In this document: positions 34,706-43,471 of the stretch, piece after piece
Numbering within the stretch: position 1 is the stretch's first letter
Layout of the letters: each line of letters starts with the position of its first letter
DNA from: JAHEFT01 sp963766195
Lineage (GTDB): Bacteria > Pseudomonadota > Gammaproteobacteria > Xanthomonadales > SZUA-36
Assembly: GCA_963766195.1 (NCBI GenBank)
Contig: CAVXYY010000014.1
Coordinates: 100,802-164,801, forward strand
Length of the DNA: 64,000 nucleotides
Reading direction: 5' to 3'
Position numbers and translations under genes: made by a program
Notes under the pieces: generated by a model
The model's database searches: none
What the model was told of the DNA's origin: nothing
Seen by the model: only the letters and a program-made list of their open reading frames with translations

Positions 34706-35992
34706 TCAACGTCCGCCCTTATCCCGCAGGTTGGTCTTTTTCCAGGTGGCGGTGTCGTAAATAAAGACCCCTGTCGAGGTTGCCGTCAGCAGGAACTTCC
34801 CGTCGGGACTGAACTCCATGTCGCAGACATATTGGTCCGCCGTCCATTTATCGACCACCTTGTCACTGGCCCGGTCGATCACCGCCATCACGTTGTGCGA
34901 AGGACCCTTGGTGGTGCTGACAATGGTCTGGCCATCCGGCGAGATTGCTGCTGCGCGCAGGCAGGCCTCGGACCGGAATATCATCGCGGCCGGAAGAAAC
35001 GCCAATTGAGGAGTCAACAGGGGATCAAACGCCATGAAAGGCGCACCCACGGCGGCACCGGCCGCCAGGCCGAGAACGGAAACCGCCACCAGCGTACCGA
35101 CCCCAATCCCCTGCATGACCATGCTGGGATCGTGGACCTGCCCGGCCTGCTCAAGCGTGAGGAATTCCCAGATTTTCACATCGTCGCCGGCAGTAATGAG
35201 GGCACGTTCCCCGGGCACCAGGGCCATTTTGAAGACCTCCCGGGCACCTTCCAGGTCGCCGACTCGCTGCTGAGTTTCGGCGTCCCAGATCGTAACGTTC
35301 GACTGGTCGGCAGGTTCGGCAATCGCGTCATAGGTTTCCGGACTCGAATTTTCGTTGATCTGGCCCGAGGCCGGGGGGGTGCCCGCGCCATTGCCCGATG
35401 ATTCGGCCGGAAATCGTGGCTCCATTGCAGCGGATGCGAAGTAGCGTCCGTCTTCGCCAAACTGCAAGTCCCACACATAACCTTCCAGCTTAGCCACGGG
35501 TAAAAGCGTTGCTGCATCATCACCGTTCAGCCCGGTCAGCAACACCTGGCCGTCACCGGTACCGATGACCAGGCGGTTGGCGGCCGCGGAGAAGTCGATT
35601 GTGGAGGCAAACTCCTCACCGGTTGGTGCTTCGATGATCGACAGGCGTCTGCCGCTACGGATATCCCAGATGGAAACCAGGCCGCCCATCCCGGTGCTGG
35701 CAATGCGGGTATTGTCCAGGAAAACCAGGGTGTCCCCGACCCCATGTCGAAAGAGTTTCGGGTCCGCTCCTTCGAAATCCTGTGGTAGTTGGCGCAAGGT
35801 ACTTACGTGCGCCCTGGAGTCGACTTCAAGCACCTGGATTTCGGTGGCATCGCCAAAGGCCAAAAGCGAATGATCCGGCGAAAACGCGACTGACGTCACG
35901 GTTTTTGTTTGTTCCGGCGTATGTGTTGTCACGCAGCCGGCAAGGATGGCCAGCATTGGCAGGGCAAATACCTGAAGGCATATGCGTTTCAC
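34706..35992 (-). CDS. WD40-like beta-propeller lipoprotein
   Basis: 428 aa. Lipobox L-A-G-C at residues 17-20. The mature part has WD40/YVTN-like blades: V-A-F-S-P-D-H-S-L-L-A-F-G, I-S-P-D-G-Q-T-I-V-S-T, M-E-F-S-P-D-G-K-F-L-L-T-A, each followed by a V-x-I-W/Y-D strand. Around residue 285-320 there is a Gly/Ala-rich hydrophobic insert (V-S-V-L-G-L-A-A-G-A-A-V-G-A) that breaks the propeller and could be a membrane-touching loop. Binding or scaffold role inferred; no catalytic residues. Confidence 0.8.
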   Translation of the reverse strand: MKRICLQVFALPMLAILAGCVTTHTPEQTKTVTSVAFSPDHSLLAFGDATEIQVLEVDSRAHVSTLRQLPQDFEGADPKLFRHGVGDTLVFLDNTRIASTGMGGLVSIWDIRSGRRLSIIEAPTGEEFASTIDFSAAANRLVIGTGDGQVLLTGLNGDDAATLLPVAKLEGYVWDLQFGEDGRYFASAAMEPRFPAESSGNGAGTPPASGQINENSSPETYDAIAEPADQSNVTIWDAETQQRVGDLEGAREVFKMALVPGERALITAGDDVKIWEFLTLEQAGQVHDPSMVMQGIGVGTLVAVSVLGLAAGAAVGAPFMAFDPLLTPQLAFLPAAMIFRSEACLRAAAISPDGQTIVSTTKGPSHNVMAVIDRASDKVVDKWTADQYVCDMEFSPDGKFLLTATSTGVFIYDTATWKKTNLRDKGGR

Positions 35993-36081
35993 AATTGCCG
36001 CTATTCTGGCACATTGTCATACGGCCGTGTCGAATTGATGATTCTTGGTGGGGCGCGCTTTGCCCTGCTATTCTGACCGCC

Positions 36082-37278
36082 ATGTTAATCCCCGACACCA
36101 TCATCCTCGGCGCCGGCGCCGCCGGCCTGATGTGCGCGATCACCGCGGCGCAGCGGGGCCGCAAGGTACTGGTGCTGGATCGTTCCAACAAGGTGGGCAA
36201 AAAGATCCTGATGTCCGGGGGCGGGCGCTGCAATTTCACCAACCTGCATGTGAGTCCCGAACGTTACCTTTCCGCCAACCCGCACTTCTGCAAAAGCGCG
36301 CTCAGCCGCTACACCCAGTGGGATTTCATCGAAATGGTGGAGCGGCATCGCATCGGGTATTTCGAGAAAGAAACGGTCAACGGCCTGAGCGGGCAGCTGT
36401 TCTGCGAGGATTCCTCGAAACAGATCGTCGCCATGCTGCTGGCTGAATGTGAACAGAACGGGGTCGAGATTCTGACCGGTTGCGAGACTGCTGAAGTGAC
36501 CCACAATGGAAGCTTTCAGCTGGAAACCAGCCGGGGAAAATGGTCGTGCGGCTCACTGGTCGTGGCCTGCGGAGGGCTGTCCATACCCAGCCTGGGAGGC
36601 TCGGGATTCGGCTACGTCCTGGCGGAGCAATTCGGCCTGCGCCTGCTCCCCACCTCGGCAGGACTGGTGCCGTTCACTTTCTCTGATTCCCGAAAAGAGC
36701 AATTCGCCCGCTTGTCAGGGTTGTCCTGCGAAGTGGTGATTTCGAATCCGCGAGCCTCTTTTCGCGAGGACTTGTTGTTCACGCACCGCGGCCTGAGCGG
36801 ACCGGCCGTGTTGCAGATATCCAGTTACTGGAAACCCGGTGAGAGCATCGAGATCAATCTGCTGCCGGATTGGGATGTGACGGCGCTGATCGTGGGCTGG
36901 AAAAGCGCCCATCCGCGTTCGTTGTTGAGGACCTTGCTTGCCACCCTGTTGCCGGGCAAGCTGGTGCATGAACTCGAATCACTGCTCTGGCCGGAAAACA
37001 GCGAAAAACCACTGGCCGACTGGCCGGACCGGCAACTGGAACAGGTCGCAGGCCAACTCGCCGCCTGGAAGCTGAAACCCGCAGCCACCGAAGGTTACCG
37101 CACTGCGGAAGTCACGCTGGGCGGCGTGGATACCCGGGACCTGTCATCAAAAACCATGGAATCGGGCATCCCCGGGCTATTTTTCATCGGCGAAGTGGTT
37201 GATGTAACCGGCCACCTCGGCGGCTTCAACTTTCAATGGGCCTGGTCATCCGGCCATGCGGCCGGAGTGGCATTGTAG
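36082..37278 (+). CDS. BaiN/HI0933-family FAD-dependent oxidoreductase
   Basis: 398 aa from the ATG at 36082. Dinucleotide-binding motif I-I-L-G-A-G-A-A-G-L-M at residues 7-17, then the family fingerprint V-G-K-K-I-L-M-S-G-G-G-R-C-N-F-T-N at about 37-53. The C-terminal FAD motif is F-F-I-G-E-V-V-D-V-T-G-H-L-G-G-F-N-F-Q-W-A. Cytosolic flavoprotein; its physiological substrate is unknown in most bacteria. Followed by an inverted pair of REP units. Confidence 0.92.
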   Translation: MLIPDTIILGAGAAGLMCAITAAQRGRKVLVLDRSNKVGKKILMSGGGRCNFTNLHVSPERYLSANPHFCKSALSRYTQWDFIEMVERHRIGYFEKETVNGLSGQLFCEDSSKQIVAMLLAECEQNGVEILTGCETAEVTHNGSFQLETSRGKWSCGSLVVACGGLSIPSLGGSGFGYVLAEQFGLRLLPTSAGLVPFTFSDSRKEQFARLSGLSCEVVISNPRASFREDLLFTHRGLSGPAVLQISSYWKPGESIEINLLPDWDVTALIVGWKSAHPRSLLRTLLATLLPGKLVHELESLLWPENSEKPLADWPDRQLEQVAGQLAAWKLKPAATEGYRTAEVTLGGVDTRDLSSKTMESGIPGLFFIGEVVDVTGHLGGFNFQWAWSSGHAAGVAL

Positions 37279-37363
37279 GAGCGGGCCACGCCCGCGATCA
37301 GCTTATCTGCCAAAGTCAGGGGAGGAGCCGGAGCTCTATCGCGGGCGTGGCCCGCTCCAACGG
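37273..37363. repeat. Inverted pair of REP units
   Basis: TTGTAGGAGCGGGCCACGCCC (37273-) and GGGCGTGGCCCGCTCCAAC (-37363) in opposite orientation about 45 bp apart, immediately after the flavoprotein stop codon. Same family as 30964-31086. Confidence 0.8.
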
Positions 37364-37443
37364 TATATGCAGGAAAATGTGGGGGCTGGCCAACTACCGG
37401 TAAACCGGCTCGCACAGCAACCAGCCCCCACGGGCACCTCTTC

Positions 37444-37803
37444 CTAGTTAAACGTGGTAGCGCGGATCCTGGCGTCTTCTCCGTCCAGCGGGACTTTGAT
37501 CAGCTGCGTGACTTCCGCCTTTCTGTTGACGACACAATCCATCCGGGCAACCACTTCTTCACCGTCCGGACTCATGGCGTCCAAGTGAAATACCTCGCGA
37601 TGGCCCAATCCGCCCTTACCGCTTTTGCTTTCGGGACTCAGGTTATAAACCATGGGCTTACCCTGGTTCGCGGCCAGGTCATTGACCATGGCTTCTGCGC
37701 AGGCTTCCAGTCCCGCCCGGGATGAAGTGGCATGCGCGTAAAAAGGGATCGCCGATAGGGCGAGTACAATTCCAACTTTCTTCAATTTGCTGTGTTTCAT
37801 CAT
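37444..37803 (-). CDS. Small secreted hypothetical protein
   Basis: 119 aa. Signal peptide about 1-26 ending A-H-A-T. The mature domain (about 93 aa) has two cysteines (A-C-A-E-A and M-D-C-V-V) that could form one disulfide, and mixed alpha/beta character. AGGAGAG lies before two adjacent ATG codons (37803 and 37800). No family recognised; probably periplasmic. Confidence 0.72.
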   Translation of the reverse strand: MMKHSKLKKVGIVLALSAIPFYAHATSSRAGLEACAEAMVNDLAANQGKPMVYNLSPESKSGKGGLGHREVFHLDAMSPDGEEVVARMDCVVNRKAEVTQLIKVPLDGEDARIRATTFN

Positions 37804-37903
37804 GACTCTCCTGTTTGATGAATGGTTCAGAACACGGTTTAGAGGTTATGCGGGGGCAACTTTCCGGACAAACGGGGTTTTTTAGCTCATGACTTAGGTT
37901 TTT

Positions 37904-38800
37904 TCACTCGTCCGACCGGAACTCTTCGACAATCCATTCAATCAGCTGGGCAACCTCCTTCCGGCCCTTTTCCTCTTCTCTATAGGCAACATGGAATTTT
38001 TCTCCGGTGACCACTTCGTCCTCAAGCGCACGAACCAGGGCGCCGGATTTAAACATGCTTTCACTCAGCGGCCAGGACACAATCGCCACGCCGTGACCCT
38101 CGACCGCGGCCTGTACGACGGCCGCCATGGAGTCAAAACGATAGACTTTACCCGGCTTCGGAGGCCGGATATTCAGCGCTTTTGCCCAGTTTTCCCAGGA
38201 CTGCGGGCGGTTCTCGTGCACGATCAGGGTCCGCCCATCAAGATCGGCAAACGAGGTAAATCCGAACTTTTTCTTCAACCCGGGCGCGCAGGCCGTCATG
38301 ATGCGGCGGGAAAACAGTGGAATGGTTTCCAACCCGGGCCAGTCACCATTCCCGAGCAGGATCGAAAGATCGGCATCCGCTGGGTGAATTTTCATCATGC
38401 TGGGCTGGGTCGTTACCCGGATATCCGTATCCGGCATCAGCGACTTGAATTCACTCAATTTCGGCAAAAGTAATTGACTGGCGAAGAAGGGCGGCACGCA
38501 CAACCTGATCACGCCACGCCCGTAATCTGCCCGTATTTGGTGCGTTTCCGCCTCCAGACGGGTAAACATTCCGTCCAGAAACTCAAAATACTTTCTTCCC
38601 GGATCGGTCAGTTCGAGCGCCCGGGTTTTGCGCAGGAACAGCACGATACCGAGGTAATCCTCCAGGTTTTTGACCTGGTGGCTGACCGCTGAAGCGGTCA
38701 GAAACAGCTCGTCTGCAGCCTCTTTGAAGCTCAGATGCCGGCCCGCAATCTGAAAAGCCCGCAGGGACTTCAGGGAGGGCAGGTTTTTCGGGGTTTTCAT
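37904..38800 (-). CDS. LysR-family transcriptional regulator (GcvA-like)
   Basis: 298 aa from the ATG at 38800, which has GAGGTGACC just upstream; the frame extends to 38950 but that part is REP/BIME-derived and not protein-like. HTH: S-F-K-E-A-A-D-E-L-F-L-T-A-S-A-V-S-H-Q-V-K-N-L-E with L-S-L-K-S-L-R-A-F before it, as in GcvA-type regulators. The substrate-binding part follows, about 92-295. No adjacent divergent target gene is evident, because the upstream DNA is a structured repeat region. Confidence 0.92.
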   Translation of the reverse strand: MKTPKNLPSLKSLRAFQIAGRHLSFKEAADELFLTASAVSHQVKNLEDYLGIVLFLRKTRALELTDPGRKYFEFLDGMFTRLEAETHQIRADYGRGVIRLCVPPFFASQLLLPKLSEFKSLMPDTDIRVTTQPSMMKIHPADADLSILLGNGDWPGLETIPLFSRRIMTACAPGLKKKFGFTSFADLDGRTLIVHENRPQSWENWAKALNIRPPKPGKVYRFDSMAAVVQAAVEGHGVAIVSWPLSESMFKSGALVRALEDEVVTGEKFHVAYREEEKGRKEVAQLIEWIVEEFRSDE

Positions 38801-38903
38801 GGTCACCTCGCAACAGGCGGTGCAAACAGAAGTAGATGCAATTAGCGTGCCGGGGGGCTTGTAGGAGCCGGCCTTGCCGACGATGGCACTCCGTACAACA
38901 GTC

Positions 38904-39145
38904 GGGGGCGGTATGCACTGTTCAGGACACGTTCGAGACTCCCTGTGCACTCATCAGCTGTTCCCGACAGCTGATGGTCCTGAACAGGGCATACCACCCC
39001 CTCCTTTCGCGGGAGTTACCCGGGGCCCGGAGGTGCCAGAGTCAGGCGAAGTACCGGGGGCCTGTTGACAGGACTTTCGGGCTGTCGGGAACAGCCGAAA
39101 AGTGCACAGGGATGTCTTGAGCGTGTCCTGGCAACAGGCCCCCGG
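38904..39145. repeat. Two nested-hairpin elements in inverted orientation (BIME-like)
   Basis: Element A: arms 38905-38928 and 38977-39000 pair over 24 bp with two mismatches; the loop holds TCAGCTGT/ACAGCTGA (38954-38961/38967-38974). Element B: arms 39054-39074 and 39125-39145 pair over 21 bp with one mismatch; the loop holds TTTCGGGCTGT/ACAGCCGAAA. The single-stranded part of A (ACGTTCGAGACTCCCTGTGC) is the reverse complement of that in B with few changes. It fills 38801-39187 together with REP units at 38858-38882 and 39165-39195. Confidence 0.8.
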
Positions 39146-39187
39146 TTCCTCGCCGGGATCGGAGCTGTATCGCGGATGAATCCGCTC

Positions 39188-41053
39188 CTACTTGTAACCC
39201 GCTGCCTGCAGGGAGAAAAGGCGCGCGTAGTGGCCGTCGAGTTTCATCAGTTCTTCATGGCTGCCGCGCTCGATGATGCGGCCGTTCTCGATTACAACAA
39301 TCTGGCTGGCCATGCGAACGGTCGAGAACCGGTGTGAGATCAGGATCGCAATACGATTTTGCGTGAGTTTGCGGAAATGCTCGAAGATGGTCGCTTCCGC
39401 CGCGGCATCCATCGCGGCCGTGGGTTCATCGAGGACCAGGATGTCCGCTTCACTGCGCATGAAAGCACGTGACAGGGCGATTTTCTGCCACTGTCCTCCG
39501 GAAAGCTCCTGCCCGCCCTTGAACCATTTACCCAACTGGGTCTCGTAGCCCTGCGGCAGGCCGGCGATGATGCCATCCGCCATACCTTTCTCTGCGGCTT
39601 CCATCCAGCGATCCTGCTGCATGAAAAAACGGACGTCCCCGACACCGATGTTTTCACCCACCAGGAACTGGTAGCGGGCGAAGTCCTGGAAGATCACGCC
39701 GATTCGCTGGCGCAGCGCTTCCTCGTCCCAGCGTTCCAGGTCCATCCCGTCCAGCAGGATCCGGCCTTTATCGGGCCGGTACAAGCGGGTCAGCAGCTTG
39801 ATCAGGGTCGTTTTGCCTGAACCATTCTCACCCACCAGCGCAAGTGATTCTCCCGGGCGAATATGCAGGTCAATGTCCCGCAAGGCCGGTTCGCTGGCCC
39901 CGGGATAGGTAAACGAAACGCCCTGGAAGCGGATGCCATCCTCCGGTTCCGGTCCCCGGGTAACCAGGTCTGCCGCTGCAACCAGGCTGGACCTGGCCGG
40001 GGTTTCCAGGTACTCGTACAGGGTGGACAGGTAGAGATTGTCTTCGTACATGCCGCCGATCGCGCTCAGAATGGCCGATACTGCCGATTGTCCTTGTCGG
40101 AACAACATCAGGTACATGGTCATCTGGCCCAGCGTGATCCGGCTCATGACTGCCGTTGCGGCAATCCAGGCATAGGCTCCATAAAGCGCTGCAGTGCCGA
40201 TCAATCCCAGCAGAAAACCCCAGCCGTCGCGCCGGATGGCGAGCGAGCGGTCACGTGCATATAGGCGATGAAAAATATCGCGATAACGCTGCAGCAGTAA
40301 TGGGCCTAATCCGAACAGTTTGACTTCTTTTACGTTGTCCTCGCGCGCCAGAACGGTTTCCAGGTAAATCTGTTTGCGCGTGTCGGGCGAGCGCCAGCGG
40401 AACAACGTGAACGCTTCACCGGAAAAACGGGTTTCTGCGATGAAACTGGGGAGTCCGGCAACCACCAGCACGACGACCGCCCAGGGCGAGAATTGCACCA
40501 GCAAAACGCCGTAACTGATCAGCGACACCAGGTTTTGCGCCAGGCCAAAGGTGCGGTTGACCAGCGACAAAGGCCGGCTGGAAGCTTCGCGGCGCGCGCG
40601 GGTGAGCTTGTCGTAAAACTCGGAATCTTCGAACTGGGCGAGTTCCAGCGTGATGGCTTTTTCCAGGATCATCACGTTGACCCGTTGGCCAAGTTGCGCA
40701 CGCAACAGCGCCTGGCACAGCGAAATTCCGCGCTGGGCGCCAGCCAGCACCGCAACGATCAGGGCTTCCAGCGCCACCAGGCTGAATACCGGTGTGAACG
40801 GGGCTGTTCCGGTTTCCTTGTAAACCGCGGCCGCATGGACAACCGAGTCGATAATGAGGGCGCCGACCCAGGCCATAGCCGCTGGCAGCACACCGGCGAG
40901 CACGGTCAGAATACCCAGGACCACGGTTAAAACCCGGCTGGTTGTCCACACCAGGTCCAGGGCCCTGCGGCTGTAGCGGAATACGCCGAGGAAACTGCGA
41001 CGCTGGCCGTCCGGAGCCGGGCTCTCGCCCGGGTTGGGGTGCGGACTAGCCAT
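39188..41053 (-). CDS. ABC transporter, fused permease and ATP-binding protein
   Basis: 621 aa from the ATG at 41053, which overlaps the stop of the upstream gene (ATGGCTAG), indicating translational coupling. The N-terminal membrane domain has about six helices (about 30-330). The nucleotide-binding domain (about 365-610) shows Walker A G-E-N-G-S-G-K-T-T-L, signature L-S-G-G-Q-W-Q, Walker B I-L-V-L-D-E-P-T and the H-loop I-S-H-R-F. It has the layout of a half-size exporter that works as a homodimer; the substrate could be lipid, peptide or drug. Confidence 0.92.
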   Translation of the reverse strand: MASPHPNPGESPAPDGQRRSFLGVFRYSRRALDLVWTTSRVLTVVLGILTVLAGVLPAAMAWVGALIIDSVVHAAAVYKETGTAPFTPVFSLVALEALIVAVLAGAQRGISLCQALLRAQLGQRVNVMILEKAITLELAQFEDSEFYDKLTRARREASSRPLSLVNRTFGLAQNLVSLISYGVLLVQFSPWAVVVLVVAGLPSFIAETRFSGEAFTLFRWRSPDTRKQIYLETVLAREDNVKEVKLFGLGPLLLQRYRDIFHRLYARDRSLAIRRDGWGFLLGLIGTAALYGAYAWIAATAVMSRITLGQMTMYLMLFRQGQSAVSAILSAIGGMYEDNLYLSTLYEYLETPARSSLVAAADLVTRGPEPEDGIRFQGVSFTYPGASEPALRDIDLHIRPGESLALVGENGSGKTTLIKLLTRLYRPDKGRILLDGMDLERWDEEALRQRIGVIFQDFARYQFLVGENIGVGDVRFFMQQDRWMEAAEKGMADGIIAGLPQGYETQLGKWFKGGQELSGGQWQKIALSRAFMRSEADILVLDEPTAAMDAAAEATIFEHFRKLTQNRIAILISHRFSTVRMASQIVVIENGRIIERGSHEELMKLDGHYARLFSLQAAGYK

Positions 41054-41840
41054 GCAGGTATATGTGCGCCTGGTTTCGAAGATGGGCTTTTGCCGTCCGC
41101 CATCCGGGGTAGAGTTGTTCCTGCAGGGCATAGAAGGCCCTGCTGTGGTTGTGTTCACGCAGGTGGCAGACCTCGTGAGCCACCACGTAATCGATGCACT
41201 CGGGCGGCGCCTTGACCAGGTGCGGGTTCAACGTGATCACGCCCTTTGATGAACAGGTCCCCCAGGTGCGTTTCATCAGGCGCAGCCGCATGGCCGGCAA
41301 TCTGCCGCCGGTCCAGGGAGCCGCCTGGCTGAACACTGCCAGGCGTTCAGAAAAATGCTGCCCGGCTTTCTTACGGTACCAGTCAGTCAGCCGGGCCCGG
41401 ATATTTTCAGGGTCACAGCGGGGCGAAACGATTTGCAGGTACCCGTCGGCCAATTCGACATGGGCGCGCCTGCCGGCTGATTCCTGGATGTGAAGCGGGT
41501 AGCTCTGGCCCATGAACAGATGCTGTTCGCCACCGGTATAGCCAAACACGGGAATATCCTGTTGCTGAGCCCTGGCCTGCACCAGGAATCGCGCCACGTA
41601 ATTGGCCCATTCCTGCATCGTGGCCTGGATGACCCGTTTGCTCATCCGCCGGGGCGCAACAACCTGCAGTTCGCCGTGCTCGGCCAGCTCAAGGTGAATA
41701 CAGCGCTTCACCTTGGGGCGGTGCACGACTTCATACTCGATGATCTGACCGTTGTTGCTGATGCGATGTCGTTTCAATGGTTGGCCTGAAAATTTCAAAT
41801 TAAGGAATCCCTGATCAATTGGCAGTTTAGCCGAGAAAAT
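41046..41840 (-). CDS. YgjP/DUF45-type zinc metallopeptidase
   Basis: 264 aa from the ATG at 41840 (M-I-F-S-A-K); the frame opens earlier at 41918. It contains the family block T-W-G-T-C-S-S-K-G-V-I-T-L-N-P-H-L, then the zinc site V-V-A-H-E-V-C-H-L-R-E-H-N-H-S (HExxH plus a downstream His). The C-terminus has W-R-T-A-K-A-H-L. SprT/WSS1-like fold; a role in protein turnover or repair is inferred from the family. It overlaps the start of the ABC transporter gene by 8 bp. Confidence 0.9.
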   Translation of the reverse strand: MFSAKLPIDQGFLNLKFSGQPLKRHRISNNGQIIEYEVVHRPKVKRCIHLELAEHGELQVVAPRRMSKRVIQATMQEWANYVARFLVQARAQQQDIPVFGYTGGEQHLFMGQSYPLHIQESAGRRAHVELADGYLQIVSPRCDPENIRARLTDWYRKKAGQHFSERLAVFSQAAPWTGGRLPAMRLRLMKRTWGTCSSKGVITLNPHLVKAPPECIDYVVAHEVCHLREHNHSRAFYALQEQLYPGWRTAKAHLRNQAHIYLHG

Positions 41841-41938
41841 CATTTGAATCTCACTGGCCTGCCAGTCTGTATGGCAGAATAGGCACGGTGAAGCACAATC
41901 TACAGCAGGAATTTCCATTGAAATCCGGAACCGAATCC

Positions 41939-42403
41939 ATGGTCACGCTGGGCTGGCGCGAGTGGGTTGGCCTGCCCGGGCTTGGAATCAGGCAAATCAA
42001 GGCCAAGGTCGACACCGGCGCGCGCACCTCGGCGCTGCACGCATTTGAAATCCAGCCGTTTGAAGAAAACGGCAGGAAGCGGGTCCGGTTCAAAATTCAT
42101 CCCGTTCAACGCGACAACGACACGGTAATTGAATGCGTGGCGGACGTCGTTGATCAGCGGATGGTCAGCGATTCAGGCGGACACCGGGAAAAACGCTGGG
42201 TGATCCATACCGAGGTGGTTATCGGCAAAAACACCTGGCCTGCTGAAATGACCCTGACCGCCCGGGATGACATGTTATTCCGGATGTTGCTGGGCCGCAC
42301 GGCCATGAAAAACAAGGCCCGGGTCGATCCCGCCCGGTCTTACCTGGTTGGGAAGAAGCGGGTTGCAAAAGGCAAAAGCAAAAAGAAGGGGGCCCGGCAG
42401 TGA
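41939..42403 (+). CDS. rimB: RimB-type retropepsin-like protease (ATP-dependent zinc protease family)
   Basis: 154 aa from the ATG at 41939 (M-V-T-L-G-W-R-E-W-V-G-L-P, the usual start); GTG at 41888 would add 17 residues. Catalytic aspartate motif K-V-D25-T-G-A-R-T-S-A-L-H. Basic C-terminal tail (K-G-K-S-K-K-K-G). In Pseudomonas the RimB homologue trims or regulates the glutamate tail that RimK adds to ribosomal protein S6. Overlaps the next gene by 4 bp (GTGA), so translation is coupled in rimB-M14-rimK. Confidence 0.88.
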   Translation: MVTLGWREWVGLPGLGIRQIKAKVDTGARTSALHAFEIQPFEENGRKRVRFKIHPVQRDNDTVIECVADVVDQRMVSDSGGHREKRWVIHTEVVIGKNTWPAEMTLTARDDMLFRMLLGRTAMKNKARVDPARSYLVGKKRVAKGKSKKKGARQ

Positions 42404-43470
42404 CAATGGAATACAGGCCAACAGGTCCTAACAAACCGATCAGGATCGGCGCCGTTGAAATCAAGCCGGGCCAGCGCATCAGTGTGAACCTGCCGATCGC
42501 CAACCTGTACACGGCCACGTCTCTGCACATGCCGGTCAAGGTGCTTTGCGGCCGTCGGGCGGGTCCGGTGCTGTTCGTTTCAGCGGCCATCCACGGCGAT
42601 GAACTGAACGGCGTCGAAATCATCCGCAGACTGCTCAAGCGCCAGGTGTTGAAGTCGATACGCGGCACGCTGATCGCGATACCGATCGTCAACGTGCACG
42701 GTTTCATCGACCAGTCCCGCTACCTGCCCGACCGGCGCGATCTCAACCGCTCGTTTCCCGGCAGCGCCAAGGGTTCGATTGCGGCGCGGCTGGCCAATAC
42801 CTTCCTGAAAGAAATTGTGCTGAAATCCGAGATTGGGATTGACCTGCACACCGGGGCCATCGACCGGGCCAACCTGCCCCAGATTCGCGCGAACCTCGAT
42901 GATCCGCGCGTTCCGGAGCTGGCGAAGGCCTTCGGAGCGCCGGTAGTGGTCAACGCCGCACTGAGAGACGGGTCGCTGCGTGCTTGCGCCGCGGGACACG
43001 ATATTCCGGTGATGATTTACGAGGCCGGCGAGGCGCTGCGCTTTGACGAGCTCAGTATCCGTGCCGGCATTCGTGGTATCTTACAGGTCATGCGCAAGCT
43101 CGGCATGTTGCCCCCTGCTGAGCGGACCACACCCAGTCACACGGTGATTGCCCGTTCAACCAGCTGGGTCAGGGCATCCACCAGCGGAATTGTTACAGGC
43201 GTCGTCGCTTTGGGAACGCGGGTCAAAGAAAATGACCGGCTGGCCCTGATCAGCGACCCGCTGGGTGATCTCGAAGAAGCCATTACCGCACCTTTCGATG
43301 GAATCGTGATTGGTTCCAGCAGGCTGCCACTGGCGCACGAAGGTGACGCCCTGTTCCACCTCGCCGATTTCCGCAGCGTGGGCCGCGCGGAAGGCGCGGT
43401 CGAAGAATTTGCCGCCATTCATGATCCTGCTCTGCGGCGCACCGTGGAGTCAAACTTATTGGAGACCTGA
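42400..43470 (+). CDS. Succinylglutamate desuccinylase/aspartoacylase (M14-like) family protein
   Basis: 356 aa; starts at GTG 42400 or ATG 42406. Zinc ligands appear as I-H-G-D-E-L (His and Glu) and D-L-H-T-G (His). C-terminal catalytic Glu probably in M-I-Y-E-A-G-E. The last 110 residues form a beta barrel/biotinyl-like region (A-P-F-D-G-I-V-I-G). In many proteobacteria this gene lies between rimB and rimK homologues, which suggests a role in editing poly-glutamate on S6 or another glutamylated target (inference). Confidence 0.87.
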   Translation: MTMEYRPTGPNKPIRIGAVEIKPGQRISVNLPIANLYTATSLHMPVKVLCGRRAGPVLFVSAAIHGDELNGVEIIRRLLKRQVLKSIRGTLIAIPIVNVHGFIDQSRYLPDRRDLNRSFPGSAKGSIAARLANTFLKEIVLKSEIGIDLHTGAIDRANLPQIRANLDDPRVPELAKAFGAPVVVNAALRDGSLRACAAGHDIPVMIYEAGEALRFDELSIRAGIRGILQVMRKLGMLPPAERTTPSHTVIARSTSWVRASTSGIVTGVVALGTRVKENDRLALISDPLGDLEEAITAPFDGIVIGSSRLPLAHEGDALFHLADFRSVGRAEGAVEEFAAIHDPALRRTVESNLLET

Positions 43471-43471
43471 T

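Noticed and set aside
38801..38950. Longer N-terminus for the LysR regulator
   Set aside because: Translates REP/BIME sequence; the ATG at 38800 has a good ribosome site and a normal LysR start.
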